A DNA stretch of 64,000 nt. It comes from Gnetum montanum (lineage: Eukaryota; Streptophyta; Gnetopsida; Gnetales; Gnetaceae). The notes under the pieces are model-generated. The model saw only the letters and a list, made by a program, of their open reading frames with translations. It was not told the origin of the DNA and did not search any database. The translations under genes and the position numbers were made by a program. Location of the stretch: positions 959,272 to 1,023,271 of the forward strand of contig MNCI01019108.1 of the NCBI GenBank assembly GCA_015680685.1, in the 5' to 3' direction. The first letter of the stretch is position 1; each line of letters begins with the position of its first letter. This document shows positions 47,276 through 59,900 of this stretch, in pieces.

Positions 47276-47554
47276 GTATGCTCTCAGTCACTGGGGGTGA
47301 GGTCTATAGAAAAATTAATTAATTAAAATTACAATTATTAAATACTTAACACCTCTTAGGAGAAGAAACAAAAGCAATAGTTTAACCTACAACTCATGCA
47401 TCATTGTTTTTGTTTCTAAACCATCAACTAATACTTCGGGAAATTTAATGGGATGCACATGCCAGTACCATAACTTAGTCAAACTGAGAAGGTCTATGAG
47501 GGCCATTTTGAGCAACTTATGCACAATTTAATTAATGGTTATGTTTGATTGCAG
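47276..47554 (+). other. Predicted leader intron before element B third ORF
   Basis: Donor CGAAG|GTATGC at 47276 and acceptor TTTGATTGCAG ending at 47554, directly followed by the ATG at 47555. Length 279 bp. Corresponding introns: A 17293-17074, D 54410-54035 (acceptor now CAA), C 28133-28069. Confidence 0.55.
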
Positions 47555-50407
47555 ATGGCACAAAAACTAAGGCATCCAAGGGGAGAAGGACCATCATAAC
47601 CAAGGGACAAGCAACTAAGAATGGGAAGAGGATGAGGTGTGTGGCACCCAAAGCACGCAGAGGGCCCCCATGAAACTGGCCCCTTCTGCGAAGGACCTGA
47701 TGTGGAATCTATTCATCAGATCCCTAAAGAGGAGATTCCTAGTGAAAAATTGCAAGGGGATGAGACTCCAGTCATAGCGCCACAGCTTAAGGTCACCCTA
47801 AGCCAAGCATGTCTTGATGCTATTAGGCCAAGGGAGGTGCAACGAATGGTTCTACAAGAGTTGAACTTTGGATCATTTCTAGAGAATGCACTAGAAGATG
47901 TGAAGACCCAATTGCAAAACTCTCCTATGTGGCCAATCATCACATCTAGTGGTGAATGGTATTTAGGAGAGACTTATCTCTTCTAGACAAATCAACAACT
48001 GGTGTCCAGAGTAAGAATCAATGACATTTATGTCTCTTACTTTGTAGAAGCAATCACATAAGCTTTGGGATTACCAGAGACTAGAGCTAATGTGGCAGAG
48101 ATCCCTAAGCAAGCAAATCCTAAGGTAAAAGGGGAGTGGATTAGGTGGTGCTATGGGGTAGATAGCAAGGATTTTGGCACTTTAACCATCGCAGAGATGG
48201 TATACTCAAAAATTGCATCTTACCACTTGAATCCACTGGTAAGACCTAGCAAAATCATGACCTTCTCTGCTCGTGCATGTGCCGCTCTAAGCGGAAAGTT
48301 TCCAATCATCCTTCCATAGTTGTTTTTGGAGATTGAGAAAAGATTCACTAAAAGTAAACGTGGAAGGTGGGCTCTACCCTTTCCCTGCTTAATCAGAAAA
48401 TTATGCAAATGAGTAGGGATAGCACGATATGCCAACAACACACTTTCACATGTCCCAATTGCCTCATGGCAGGAGATGATGAAGGATAAGACTCTAGCCA
48501 CCACACAACTTAAGGAAGAGCAACAACCACCTCCACCACTTGTGCAAACAAGAAGGTCAAGCTTGTAGACAATTGCAGAACACATACGCAAAATCCAACA
48601 ATCACTCTTGAGTCAACAAGAGCAATCTATAGGGATCAGTGGAGGAGAAGACCCTTCAATCTATCACCCTACGATGAGCCATTTGGAGTAAGTGGCTTCA
48701 TCAATGAGTGTGCTAGAAGGAGTAGGGTCGATGTTCTCTGTCACTTGAACACAAGTACCTACAAGAACTGATCCTAGTGTCTAAGAAGTAACAGTCTCCA
48801 CCCAACAATTATTTCTTGAAATTTTAGGAAATGACACTACTTTTTTGGTACACCTAAAGGATGGAGAGGGGGAAACTATCCTGGTGATGTAGTACCAGGG
48901 ACAAGAAATTAGGGCTAAAGTGGTTGCTAACACGATTGCTATAGTCCTTAATGCACCGATGGCAGCTGTACTAGATGTACACGAACTTGAAGATGTATAG
49001 GCATCCGTAGGGACTTCACGTAGTAGGATCGATGCAACCCGACATGAAGAACTATTAGACCGACTAGTGGAAACTGGGCAACCGCTTCCAGATGTCTTTG
49101 ATCTTCTAGATAACATTACTATAACCTAGTCGGAGTTGATCTTAATAAGGGTTAAGAGCCTCATCTTGGAGGGGTAACTTGAAGTAGCTTAAGCAAATTT
49201 TCAACACTTGGTGAAGAAAGTTGCTTAATTAAGGGCCCAACTTGCTGATCTAGCTTTCCTCAACCATGAACTCATCAGAGATTAAGATTTTCAACAGCTT
49301 CAAGCCAAACTCCAAATAGTTGAGGATGAGCAAGAGTCAACAATCTTTGATAAGTCTTTGACAAATGCTCATACATATCATCTAAGCAAGAACTTGGTGG
49401 AGGTTCATTAGGAGAATGCCAAGTTGACCATTGAAGTTCATCACCTGCATAATGTTGGTATTAAAATTTAGCACATAAAAAACTTTATCCAACAATAGCA
49501 GGAGGAGCTAGCCTAAGTGAACACTGATGTGAGGAGATTGGCCACCGAAAATCAAAATCTGTCTATGGAGGAGGTTCGAGCCTTATGAAAAAAATCAACC
49601 CTCAAAATCACCGCTTGGAAAAATGAAGCCCTTAAGCTTGAAAAAGTTAAAAATCATTACAGGGACCAAGTGGGATTGCAGAAGGAAGTGAATGAAAAAT
49701 AGATTCAAGTTGCAAAGGCCAAATTAAGCCAAGCACTACAGTAGCTCCGAGAAGGAGGCAAGGTGTGGAAACCCATCTTTGATGGATTAAAAGCCTACAA
49801 CCAGGCTGAGATCCACCTCAAGGAATTATAGGTTGAAGAAATGATAGAGTACATGGAGTTGGCCAACCTTCGCTATGCGAACTTGGCTATGCTAACAACT
49901 AGAAAGCTGTGGTCTGACCTAGAAAAGCAAGTGGCCACCTTGTATTCTTTATACGAGGGTGAGTTCCAAGTGCATAAAGTGACAAAACAAAAATTGAAAA
50001 TAGCAAATGCGGAACTTGAGGTTCTCCACAAGCATTTTGAAGGGTAACATGCGGTTGCTGAGAACTTGGCCCGACGACTGAATGACTACCAGTAACTACA
50101 GACATCAATCTAAGCATTCAACATCGAATGAAAACAGTTTGCAGCCTGGTTTTTCAATCTGAAAGAACTCTTTCCTGCACTTCCATTCCCTTGGGAGGTT
50201 CTAGTCCTAACACACATTGGTGAAGTTGCTTGGATAGTGAACAATCCTAGAAGTAAGAAAGAGAAAATGAGGGCTCTCTTGGAGGCTTTTTGGTTACCTC
50301 TGGAAGTTGTAGTTGCTACGGGACAACCATCATCTGTGCCACCACCACCACATGCACTAGAGGCTGGTGAAGGCCTGTCAGAACCACCACCACCAGTGAT
50401 GGTGTGA
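47555..50407 (+). pseudogene. Element B third ORF: 950-codon coiled-coil protein
   Basis: ATG 47555 to TGA 50405-50407, 951 codons with stop, no net frameshift. MAQKLRHPRGEGPS at the start; globular domain ~30-280 (MWPIITSSGEWYLGETYLF, EIPKQANPKVKGEWIRWCYG, KIASYHLNPLVRPSKIM); linker KEEQQPPPP; middle domain GQPLPDVFDLLDNIT; coiled coil ~490-880 (MIEYMELANLRYANLAML, KQVATLYSLYEGEFQVHK); tail PPPPHALEAGEG and PPPPVMV. About 29 in-frame stops. At eleven or more of these A has a Gln codon. No signal peptide or membrane helix, so a Gag-like, nucleic-acid-binding or scaffolding role is as likely as an envelope. Confidence 0.82.
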
Positions 50408-50656
50408 ACTTCTCTAGAAATTTTTGCATCTTTTAGCACAACAAAGAATCCAAGATTGTCGAGGTGTTTAATTTTGTCTCTGAACATCACCATTTTGTAA
50501 TTCATTCTTCTCTGTACACTCGAGCACTTGGTGCATCAGTAAAGTTAGTGTCTTTGTAGATGTGTTATGTAATGTGTGTCATGTCATGTGTGTTGTAATA
50601 AAAACTTCATACCTTCCAAATTGTAATGAAACTTGAGGATGAGTTTTCATTTAGTC

Positions 50657-50665
50657 GTGGGGGTA
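50657..50665 (+). promoter_or_regulatory. Element B polypurine tract
   Basis: GTGGGGGTA directly before the 3' LTR. Confidence 0.8.
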
Positions 50666-51514
50666 TGATGAAGTGCTCATCAGTCAATGTGTCGACTGTG
50701 GCCCCGTCAACGCATCTGTCCATGAGTCTACATGGCCTTGTTTATGCAGCGTCTATTCTAGCCTATAAATAAGTGTGCTCCCACCACACTTAGGCATCTT
50801 TTTGGCAGTTGTAGTGAAGCTCTTACAGTTTGTTTCCATGAGAGTTAGAATATTAGCAAGTGTGAGAAAGGTGTTCGGCTCTTTATTTCGAGCACTAATG
50901 TACCTAAGCTCATTGGTGTGACCAGCAATAAAGATGAGTTTTTCAAAAATTCGTTGTAGCAAGTGGATTTAGTCATTTGAGCATATAATAGTTTAATATT
51001 TCTATGCTTTAATAATTCCTTAAGTTTTCATTGTAATCACTTCAATCATCATGGCCCTTTTATATCTTGTAAAAACCATAAGTACAACCATCTCAAACGT
51101 AAATCTAACACTTGGTAACCTAGTGACACTTAATGTCCAGTAACCCAGTAGTGGTTAGGGGATGCTCAGGATGTGCACAGAAGATGGGATTGGATGCTTA
51201 TGTTAGGAAGAGTTAAGAGATAGATTAGGATAATTATAGATTATGCAATATTCCATTCCTTACATTTCATTTCAAGAATTAGACTTTAGAAGATAAAGAG
51301 AAAAGCCATAAAAATCATTTGCCTCAATCTCACTTAACCATCACATCAGAACACCACAAGTAAGGTTGAGAAGACAATGACCATTCTAACACAAGGTTTT
51401 GCTTGTTAGGGTTTGGTGTATGCAAAGTGGTTACAGTCTACGGAATTCAACTGAGTCACATGTGAACACCCATGATTTGCATGGTTGGGCATAGGGGTAC
51501 CTTGCCGCTCATCA
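50666..51514 (+). repeat. Element B 3' LTR (849 bp)
   Basis: TGATGAAGTGCTCATCAGTC ... GCCGCTCATCA. It pairs with 38229-39131. It lacks ~35 bp of the U3 module region and a shorter stretch near 50855 but keeps the TATA box TATAAATA at 50764-50771. Target copy CTAGG follows at 51515-51519. Confidence 0.9.
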
Positions 51515-51519
51515 CTAGG

Positions 51520-54034
51520 CCCTTGGTAGTCATTCTCTGATTAGTATATTTACCCTTAAAAACCTTAAGTTCAGTGTTTGCCACCACAAGATTTTGCTTA
51601 ATGTCATTGTGATGCTTGAACTTGGCCTTATACAACAAGTACGAGCTAGCCACCTACTTTTCTAGTTTTGACCATGGCCATCCAGCAATTGACATAGCTA
51701 GGTTTCTATATCAAAGGTTGGCAAGCTCCATATATTTGATCATCTCCTCTATCTACAACTCTTTCAGGTGAATTTCTGCTTTATTGTATTGATCAATCCC
51801 ATCAACAATGGATTGCTATCATTTGTGTCCTTGTTGGAGTTGTTGGAGGATCTTGTTCATATTTTCCTTTTCCACTTGAATGTGTTTCTCATTTATTTCC
51901 TTCTATAGGCTGACTTGGTCTCTGTAGTAATTTTTGACTCTCTCAAATTTGAGAGCCTCTAATTTCCATGCAACTACTTCTATTGTAGTCTTTTAGCAAA
52001 GGGCATGGACCTCCTCCATGAAGAGGTTTTTGTTCTTGGCTATCAATCTCTTTAACTCTATATTTTCTCAAGCTAGTTGCACCTACTATTGATAGATAAA
52101 ATTAGTTAGTTATTGTTTATGTGCATCAACGTTTCATAGGCAATGGTTTTCTATGGTCAGCTAAACATTCTCCTGGTGGGTCAAATCTAAGGCCTTCTGA
52201 ATTTTACGATGGGTGGCCTTTGCTAAGGATTAGTAGAACACTGCTGTCTCCATCGCATCCTCAACCCCTTTCAACTTGATGTGAAGCTATTCAAGAACTT
52301 CATCTCTTATCAACGTTGAGTTGAGAAATGCAAGGTCAATAATCTAGGCTCTCAATTCAACAACTTTCATAACCAAGCATTTATTCAACTTCTTGGTTAT
52401 TTTGAGTTATCCTTCCAAAATAATATTCTTTCCCCTTACCTCTAGCAGCTTCGATTGGGTTGTAGTTATACTATCCAGAAGATCAAAGACATCTGGAAGC
52501 GGTTGCCCAGTTCCTACTAGTTGGTCCAATAGTTGTTCATGTTATGCTGCATTTAGTTTGTCGCTTATGGTTCCTACAAACATTTGCACATCTTTAAGTG
52601 TAGTGAAATCTAGTACAAATGTTGTAGGTGCATTGAGTATTTTAGTGATTTTGTTAGCAACCACCTTTGCTACTATTTCTTGTCCTTGGTGTTGCATTAC
52701 TAGTACTGTTGCTCCCTTGCCCTCCTCTAAGCACATTAAAAAGGTCATGACATTCCCAGAAATATTTGGGAGTTACTATTATTCTAAAAGAGATACTATT
52801 ACCTCTCTAGCATTGGGATTAGACCTCATGGAAAACTACATTTGTTGGTAGAAAAAATGGATCCACCTCCCCCCATTAGGCTGACTGTTTGGGCCACCTC
52901 ATTTAGGTGACTTATCATGGGCTGGTACATAGATGGGTCTCAACCACTCATGCCTACCTATTACTCTTGCTCACTTAAGAGCCATTCTCAAAACTTGTGC
53001 AACTGTTGGAATGTTACAACGATGTTTGGCACTATTTTATGAGTAGTAGTTGGAGGTGGTGGTTGCTGCTCCTCTTCTTGAATTATTGTTTTAGCAGTTT
53101 TGTCCTTTATCATCTCTACCTAATTAGCAGTTGGAGTGCATCAGATGATATCATTGGTGTAGCGAGTTATTCATCCCATTTAATATAGTTTTCTGATGAG
53201 GCATGGGAAGAGAAATGCTTTCCTTCCACATTAATTCTCCTTGAACTACTTCTCTATCTCCAAATAGATTAGTTGTGGTAGGTTGAATAGAAATCTTCCA
53301 CTTCAAGCAACATACGCATGGGTAGAAAAGGTAGTGATCTTGTTGGGCCTCATCGTGGGATTTAGATGAAAGGTCGTAATCTTGTCATGAATTCTTTATG
53401 CCAATGTGAGCATGCTGTACTCCTTATGGTCGACACCATAACATCATTTAACCCATTCCTTTTTAATGTTGGGATTCACTTGTATCAAAATCTCAACAAG
53501 ATTTGCCCCAGTTTCAAGCAACCTAAGTGCCTCTGTAATGGCTTACACTGAGTAGGACACTGAAATGTCCTTGATCTTGACCATTGAGCTGGCTTGCCTA
53601 TTGCTTCAAAATAGGAATGTCTCTCCCATGTACCACTCTCCACTAGAAGTGATAATTGGCCGCATGGAAGAGATCTTTAGTTGCTCTTGTACCTATTTAG
53701 GTGCTTGCTCCAAGAATGAGCCAAAGTTCAACTCTGGGAGCATTATTTTCTGGACCTTCCTTGATCTAATTTGATTTAGGTAGGCTTTCGTCAAGATCAC
53801 CTCAAGGTTCACTTATTGAGCTGGTGCCTCATCCCCATGGGAATGTTGTGTTGTTGCCACCTATTCTAGAATCTGATGAATAAAATTTACTTTGGCCTCT
53901 TCCCTAAGAGGTCCTATAGCATGGGTTATGAACAATTTTTCTTAGGCCTATTCTTGGCCCCTTCCCATTCTTGGCTATTTTTCCCTTGGTTGAGATGGTC
54001 CTCCTTCCTATGTGTGTTTACCTATCGGTGCCAT
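51520..54034 (-). pseudogene. Element D third ORF, N-terminal and middle part
   Basis: ATG 54034 (ATGGCACCG, same context as A and B) downstream of a decayed acceptor. On the minus strand: proline and glutamate-rich start, globular domain near 53780-53230, the GQPLPDVFDLLDSIT region at ~52500, and coiled coil words MIKYMELANL (~51740). Stops and indels are frequent. It is cut at 51519 by the insertion of B and resumes at 38223. Confidence 0.7.
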
Positions 54035-54600
54035 TTGTGATCACCACGCATCCTTGGATTAGTAGATATAATGTGTAACTTAAAATATTTGGATACTGTA
54101 TCTTGTTAATTAGTTACACTTGGCTACAGTTGGACCATGGTAGAGTGATTATTTTATTAATTAAGTTTTTATTGTAAGTATCACCAGAGCTCGTTGGAAG
54201 GGTTTAATATGGTTAGACCATGATAGACAAATTATTTTATTAATTAATTTTTTATTGTAAGTATCACCAAAGCTCATTGGAAAGGTTTAACTCTTGTAAT
54301 TTTGTGTTTTAATGTTGATTCCTTAGTTAAACCTTTGTGGGAGATAGAAAATGTTGAAAAATTTTCTATCAAAAATGGCATGTTTGTGGCCCCTACAACT
54401 AAGAGCTTACCTCTAGGAGCTATAGAGTGAATTGGACAAATGGTTAGGAACTTATGGGCTCATGAAGGTTCTAGGCTTTGAAAACTACAAAAAATTAGGC
54501 GTTTGAGAGAAAATGTGAAAATTTCAAAGGGGATCACACATATGTATAGGATTTTTGTGTTGCATTGATAGGGCTACATATATGAGGCTGTGTATACACA
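54035..54600 (-). promoter_or_regulatory. Element D internal promoter and leader intron relic
   Basis: GTATAC core at 54597-54592 within CATGTGTATACACAGCC, followed by CATATATGTAGCCC. A TATA-like CCTATACATATG lies near 54550, donor CTAGAG|GTAAGC at 54410. The acceptor directly before ATG 54034 reads CAA instead of CAG. Confidence 0.5.
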
Positions 54601-56165
54601 TGGGCTCTGTTGAAAAGGCCTTATTTATAGGACCTATAAATGAACTTTTTAAATTTGAATATTTCAAAAATACAAGGAACTTTTGAATGAATTTGGGGTC
54701 TATGGAGTCCTAGAAAAGCCAAGAATATGATGAAATCATTGAAGATTTTCTTTAAAAGCTCAAAAAATAAAAAATTTGATGGAGTATGTGTAAATTGAAG
54801 AAAATACTTAAAGGAGCACATAGTTGGATGTAGAAGATGGGTGCATGAAAGATTTGATTACAAAAATGCCTAAGCATAAGGTGCTTAACAAACCCAACTA
54901 AGAGATATGCAAGTGGGTCCTTCCATAGTAGGCACATGCCCTATTTGCCCTTGCATAACCTCAACCCAAGGAGTTCGTGGACCCCATAAATGATTAATGA
55001 TTTATGAAAGTTAAGGACCAAAACCTAAAATATTTTACCAAAGAATTCAAGTATGTCAGATAAAGACATCAAACAAGAACATGGACACTGGTAATGAGGT
55101 GAGTTATGGGAAGCATGGATGGATGATGAAGAATGTGGAATGGAGTTCCAAATTAAGTTCATAAGAAGTTCCTTATGGATTTGTGTTTAAATGACCTAAG
55201 AAGATTCATCCTCAATCTAGACCAAAACCAACCACTTTCAGTGACTTCACATCATCACTCCAAGACTGATCGATCCCTTTGAGACACAAGAGTGTTCCCA
55301 CAAAATAGCCATTGTTTTTTAAAGAGAAGAAAAGAAAAGTAGGAAGTGAGAGAGGACCTTAATTAGAGAGGACCTTCAGGCATGGGTAACATGTCTTTCT
55401 AGTCCCAAAACCAGTGCTTGTAGCTCATTCATTTGTCTAAAGGGCATGCTTTGAATTCCCACCATTTTTTTATAGATTACACTTTTTTTTTCTATATATA
55501 TATATTTCTCTCTTCTTTTTTAGATGAGAACCACATCATGCAAAGACTTATTTGACTTCCTATTTATGATCAACATAGAATAGTAAGAAATCCATGAAAA
55601 CACATATGTACCTAAGTAAGTAGAAGAGTACGAAGAGTATTAAGTCCCCTTGAACTCACACCCTATGCAAATCTTTGAATCTCTCATAATTCTAGAAACC
55701 ACCAAGGTCACAAATTTATTAAGGTTTATTTAATGAAAAAGACCTCACATTCCCAAAATGAGAAAAATCATAGATTTTTGTGGATGGGTGGATGTCATGG
55801 ACTCACTACCTATTCCATGAAAAAAAGAAACCATGCCTTAGCCATCAGTACAAAAATTTAAAAATAGAAACTAGACATTATCAAACAAAAACATTAAGCA
55901 CAAACCACCATTAGCAACAACTACAACACCACTGTGTCCTATTAGCACAAAGCACATTTATTAACAAAAATTAGAAAATCATACTAAAATAAAGTAAAAT
56001 ATATAAGAAAGAGTAAAATATTCAGAAAAATTTAAATGTACTAATGATGGTGTAAAACAAAAAAAAATAGTGTAAAATAGGAAAGAGTTTTAAAATCAAA
56101 AAGGTGTAAAATAAAAAATTTGCAAAAAAATAAAAATGTGTAAAAATTGAGAAGTTGCGTACGTG
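54601..56165 (-). other. Element D post-pol spacer
   Basis: Non-coding. Worn hairpin between 55443 and 55538: TTCCCACC (55457-55464) opposite GATGAGAA (55523-55530), six of eight pairs, with the outer GGTGTG changed to GGCATG. The GTGTAAAA-type A-rich words are at 56030-56150 beside the integrase. Confidence 0.6.
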
Positions 56166-57480
56166 ATTAGCATGGATGGCCATCTCCCTCACCACTAAGT
56201 TGGAAGGAGGAGATCCAAAAAATTGAGTGAGGTTGTCTATCCATTGAGGTGTTGCTTCCACTGGCTTGCATGGGTTCATGGAAAGGTTTGACTTATTGCA
56301 TGTTGACCAGCTACTTTTTATCTAGGCTCTTAGGTTCATAGATCAACATGACCCTAGAAGGAAAGGTTTCATAAATGATGTAAGGTCCTTTTCACAGTGT
56401 TTGAAACTTAGTTTGTTGAGGTACATGCGTGGGGCTCCAATCCTGGTTGAAATTTCTCTTTCTGCATTCTAAGGTTATGATGCTTTTTGTTGAATGCCTT
56501 GTGCACTTCATTCAAGGATAGGGCTATCAATTGATTTTCATGTAGTACATTCAGGTTGATTACTCTTTCTTTTTATGCTATGCTAAGGTTAAGATCCAAG
56601 TCATAGGCTATTGAAAGTGTATGGAGCTTAGATTGGATAAGTAGAGTTGGTACTTTTCTGTACACTAACTCATAGGGAGAATAGCCTATAGGAAGTTTCC
56701 ATGTTGAGCGGTTTGCCTAGAGGACATCATTTAATCTTGTGCTCTAGTCTCTCCTATATTTACTAATAGTTCTCGTTAGGATCTTCATAATCTCCCTATT
56801 GGTAACTTCTACTTGACCGATGGCTTGATGGTGGTAGGGTGTTATTAATTTATGTTCAACCCCCAAGGGTTGCACAATTTTGTGAAAAGTAGCATTTATA
56901 AAATGGGTTCCATTATCAAAAATTAGTGCATGTGGCATCCTAAACCTATTCACAACATTTTGTTGTACAAACCGTGTAGTAATGAATGATGTATAGTTGA
57001 TGATGGTTGCTGTGTCCACCCATTTTGTTTAGTAATCAATAATGATAATTATAAATGCCTTTTCATTTGACATGGGTGTGATGGGACCCATGAAGTTGAT
57101 GCCCCATAAGTCAAAAAGTTCTACTAGTTAAAATCACTATTAAGGTCCCTCCATTCATGTGGTCATCCCATCATCTTGTTGATAACATTTACAATAGTGG
57201 AAAAATTGGTGAGCATCCCTGAAGATTTTTGGACAATAATACCATGCCATTAGGATTTTAATGGTCATGCATCTCTTAGCATAATGGTCCCCACAAGGAC
57301 CCTCATGAGCATCCTATAGAATGCACAATTGATCAGCATCACGTACACACCAACCAACCAAGTCATCGGTGCACACCTTGTAAAGTTGTCCATTGATTTC
57401 CATGAAGCGTTTGACCTAATGAAGAAACTGTTTTTTTTCCTACAGTCCAATTCTTATGACATCTCTTGAGTGAGAAGATA
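56166..57480 (-). pseudogene. Element D integrase
   Basis: LFDLWGINFMGPITPM near 57115-57065 with Asn at the first catalytic site; PHALIFDNGTHFINATFHKI (second Asp) and VTNREIMKILTRTISKYRRD (Glu) at 57019-56744. The C-terminal half is worn. RNase H-integrase tether words MEINGQLYKV lie near 57400. Confidence 0.78.
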
Positions 57481-59290
57481 AGTAATAATGTCATCATACC
57501 ATTTGGATTATGTTGGCATCTATTCATTAATTGCACCAACATAGAGGAGTTCATCTAGGAATTGATCGAAGAGTGGACTCTCCTTCTCTTTGTCATGCCA
57601 TCGTAACTAAGAGAGATGGTTAGTGACCACATTCTTAGTTCCTTTTCAATCTATCATAGTGAGATTGAATTCCTGTAAGATCACAAGCCACTATATGACA
57701 TGGGGGCTCACCGTTGGTTTGTTCATGAGGAAGCAAATGACATTGTGATCAATGTGCGCAAACACTTTATATCCAAGCACATAGTACTTAAAATTTTCCA
57801 GAGCATACACCAATGCCATTAGTTCTTTCTCCATTGTGATGTAATTCAACTATGCACCCATAATGCTTTGACTTGTATAGTGGATGTAATATGGACTTTT
57901 TTGTCATCCAATTAAGTAAGCATAGCTCCCAAGGCATAATTTGATGCATCTGTCATGATATGAAATGGTTTGGACCAGTCAAGTGCTTGTAGAATTAGAG
58001 TCTCTACGAGCTTCTACTTGAGACTCTAGAATGCTTTTTTGCATGCCTTGGTCTAGATGAATGGAGCATCTTTTTTTGTTACGTCAACAAACAGTTTTGT
58101 GATCTTAGAGAAATTCTCTATGAATCACCTGTAGTAGCTAGTTTGTTTAAGGAATGACTGAACATCTTAAATGGTTTCTAGTTGGCAAGTTATTCCTTGG
58201 ATGATCCTTAACTTTTCAAGGTCCATTTCAATCCTTGCCTAAGAAATTTTGTGCCCCAGTACAATGCCCCCTTGGACCATAAAATGGCTCTTCTACCAAT
58301 TAAACCAAAGATTTATCTCCACACACATTTTAAGCACTTACTCAAGGTGGTCCAAGGCTTGCTCAAATGTAGCACCATAGGTGGAGAAGTCATCCATCCC
58401 ACAACTAATTTGTTACTAAAGAATGCTCAGGACCAAGTGTTGGAATGTTGTAGGAGCATTGCAAAAGGCCAAAAGGCATCTTTCGATATGCAAAAGTCCC
58501 CCATAGACTTGTAAATGTTGTTTTGGCTTGATCCTCCAACATGATCTAGATTTGGTTATAGCTACTATAACCATCCAGAAAACTGTAATAGCAATGCCCA
58601 AATATAGTATCTAACACTTGATCCACAAACAACAATGGAAAGTGATCTTTGAATGTTGTCATATTCAACAACTAGAAGTCGATGAAAACCTACCATTTGT
58701 CACCTTTCTTTGACATAATTACAAGTGGAATAACCCACTCACTATTCATAATGGGATAGATAAACCCTACCTTGAGGAGTTATTTGATTTCCTCTTTGAA
58801 GATTTGCTTCAATTTGGGATTCAACAACCGCTACAACCGCCTCTTTGGCTTCATGGTTGGATAAGTGTAGATACGATGCTGGCATATTCTAGGATCAATC
58901 CCTATGAGTTCAGGATATGACCAAGCAAAGGTTTTTGGCCATTTGTTGACCACCTTCAATAACATTTGTTTATGTTCAGGAGCAAGATTGACATTGATTA
59001 TTACTGGCTTGCCATTTGTCAAAAATGCATACTACATGCCAGTAGGTAGAGTTTTCAACTTTAAGGGCTTTGGTTTAAAAATTTTAGGGATTTCCAACTC
59101 TCCCCAATAGGTATAATCATTCACATTATTAGAGAGTTGGTTATGAACTTGCTCTATTTTATCCATGCTTTCAATATAGGCACATTTCAGACTCTCAATA
59201 GGTTTCATGCAAAGTGTGCTACTTCTAAGATCAACTATCAACCATTGGGTGCCCTCGTATTTTGTGGCTACTACGTACAAGCACCTTTAA
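57481..59290 (-). pseudogene. Element D reverse transcriptase and RNase H
   Basis: RT: TNGKPVIINVNLAPEHKQML, KVVNKWPKTFAWSYPELIGI (59022-58831), then FKDHFPLLFVDQVLDTIFGH and YYSFLDGYSSYNQI near 58650-58550. The active site reads SCGMDDFST (MDD 58397-58389); four residues matching VEVF in B are missing by an in-frame 12-nt deletion. RNase H: HIMTDASNYALGAMLT near 57960. Stops throughout. Confidence 0.8.
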
Positions 59291-59900
59291 ACTTCATATT
59301 CATCTACACATTGTCTACATGTTTTGATGGATGTGCTCTTGATAGACTAGAGTTTCTACACATAATTTCACCTGGTATCATTATATGGGATGCATGGAAC
59401 TCTATTCTTCTCGATCTTTCCAAATTCATTCTCCTTGGAAATTTCTAAGGAGAGATCTCTAATGATCATTCATGCATTAGCAATGCTCAACCATGCCCTT
59501 CCCATGATAATTGGAAAGTCTCCCTTGTAGTTGTCAACCTTGATCACCAAAAAATTGGAGAGATAGGACCACCCACAAACGGTGGTCATAATGTCCTCCA
59601 CAAGTCCCAAAGGAACCGTGATTGACTAGTCTGCCAACTCTTGATGGATATTACTCCTCTTGAGACATGGTAGGTTCCATGCTTTGTACATGTCATGGGA
59701 AATTAGATTGACACCAGAACCTAAATCAAGAATAGCCTTGCATAGCTCATGTCTGGAAATCTACAAGTAAATGAGAGGACTTCCAAGGTCAGATCTTTTC
59801 CTGGGATAGTTTTTAGCCTTGATCTAATTAGATACAACATGGGCTAACATGATAATGTGGATCTTAGGAGGCATTTGGTTTGAAGGGCTCAAAAGGATTT
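59291..59900 (-). pseudogene. Element D aspartic protease
   Basis: DLGSGVNLIS near 59710 (active site), MYKAWNLPCLKRSNIH, SITVPLGLVEDIMTTVCGWS (~59620-59560) and IIMGRAWLSIAN (~59500). Same order as in B and C. Confidence 0.75.

Larger units (their letters stand above)
38229..51514 (+). mobile_element. Element B: full-length Athila-type element with third ORF, 13,286 bp
   Basis: Complete element on the plus strand inserted in D. 5' LTR, primer-binding site, gag-pol frame 39296-45492, spacer with (TG)n tract and two hairpins, internal U3-like promoter and leader intron 47051-47554, third ORF 47555-50407, polypurine tract, 3' LTR. The gag-pol reading frame is continuous from 39296 to ~44680 except for point stops, then shifts once in integrase. 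It is the best copy for studying the family. Confidence 0.92.
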
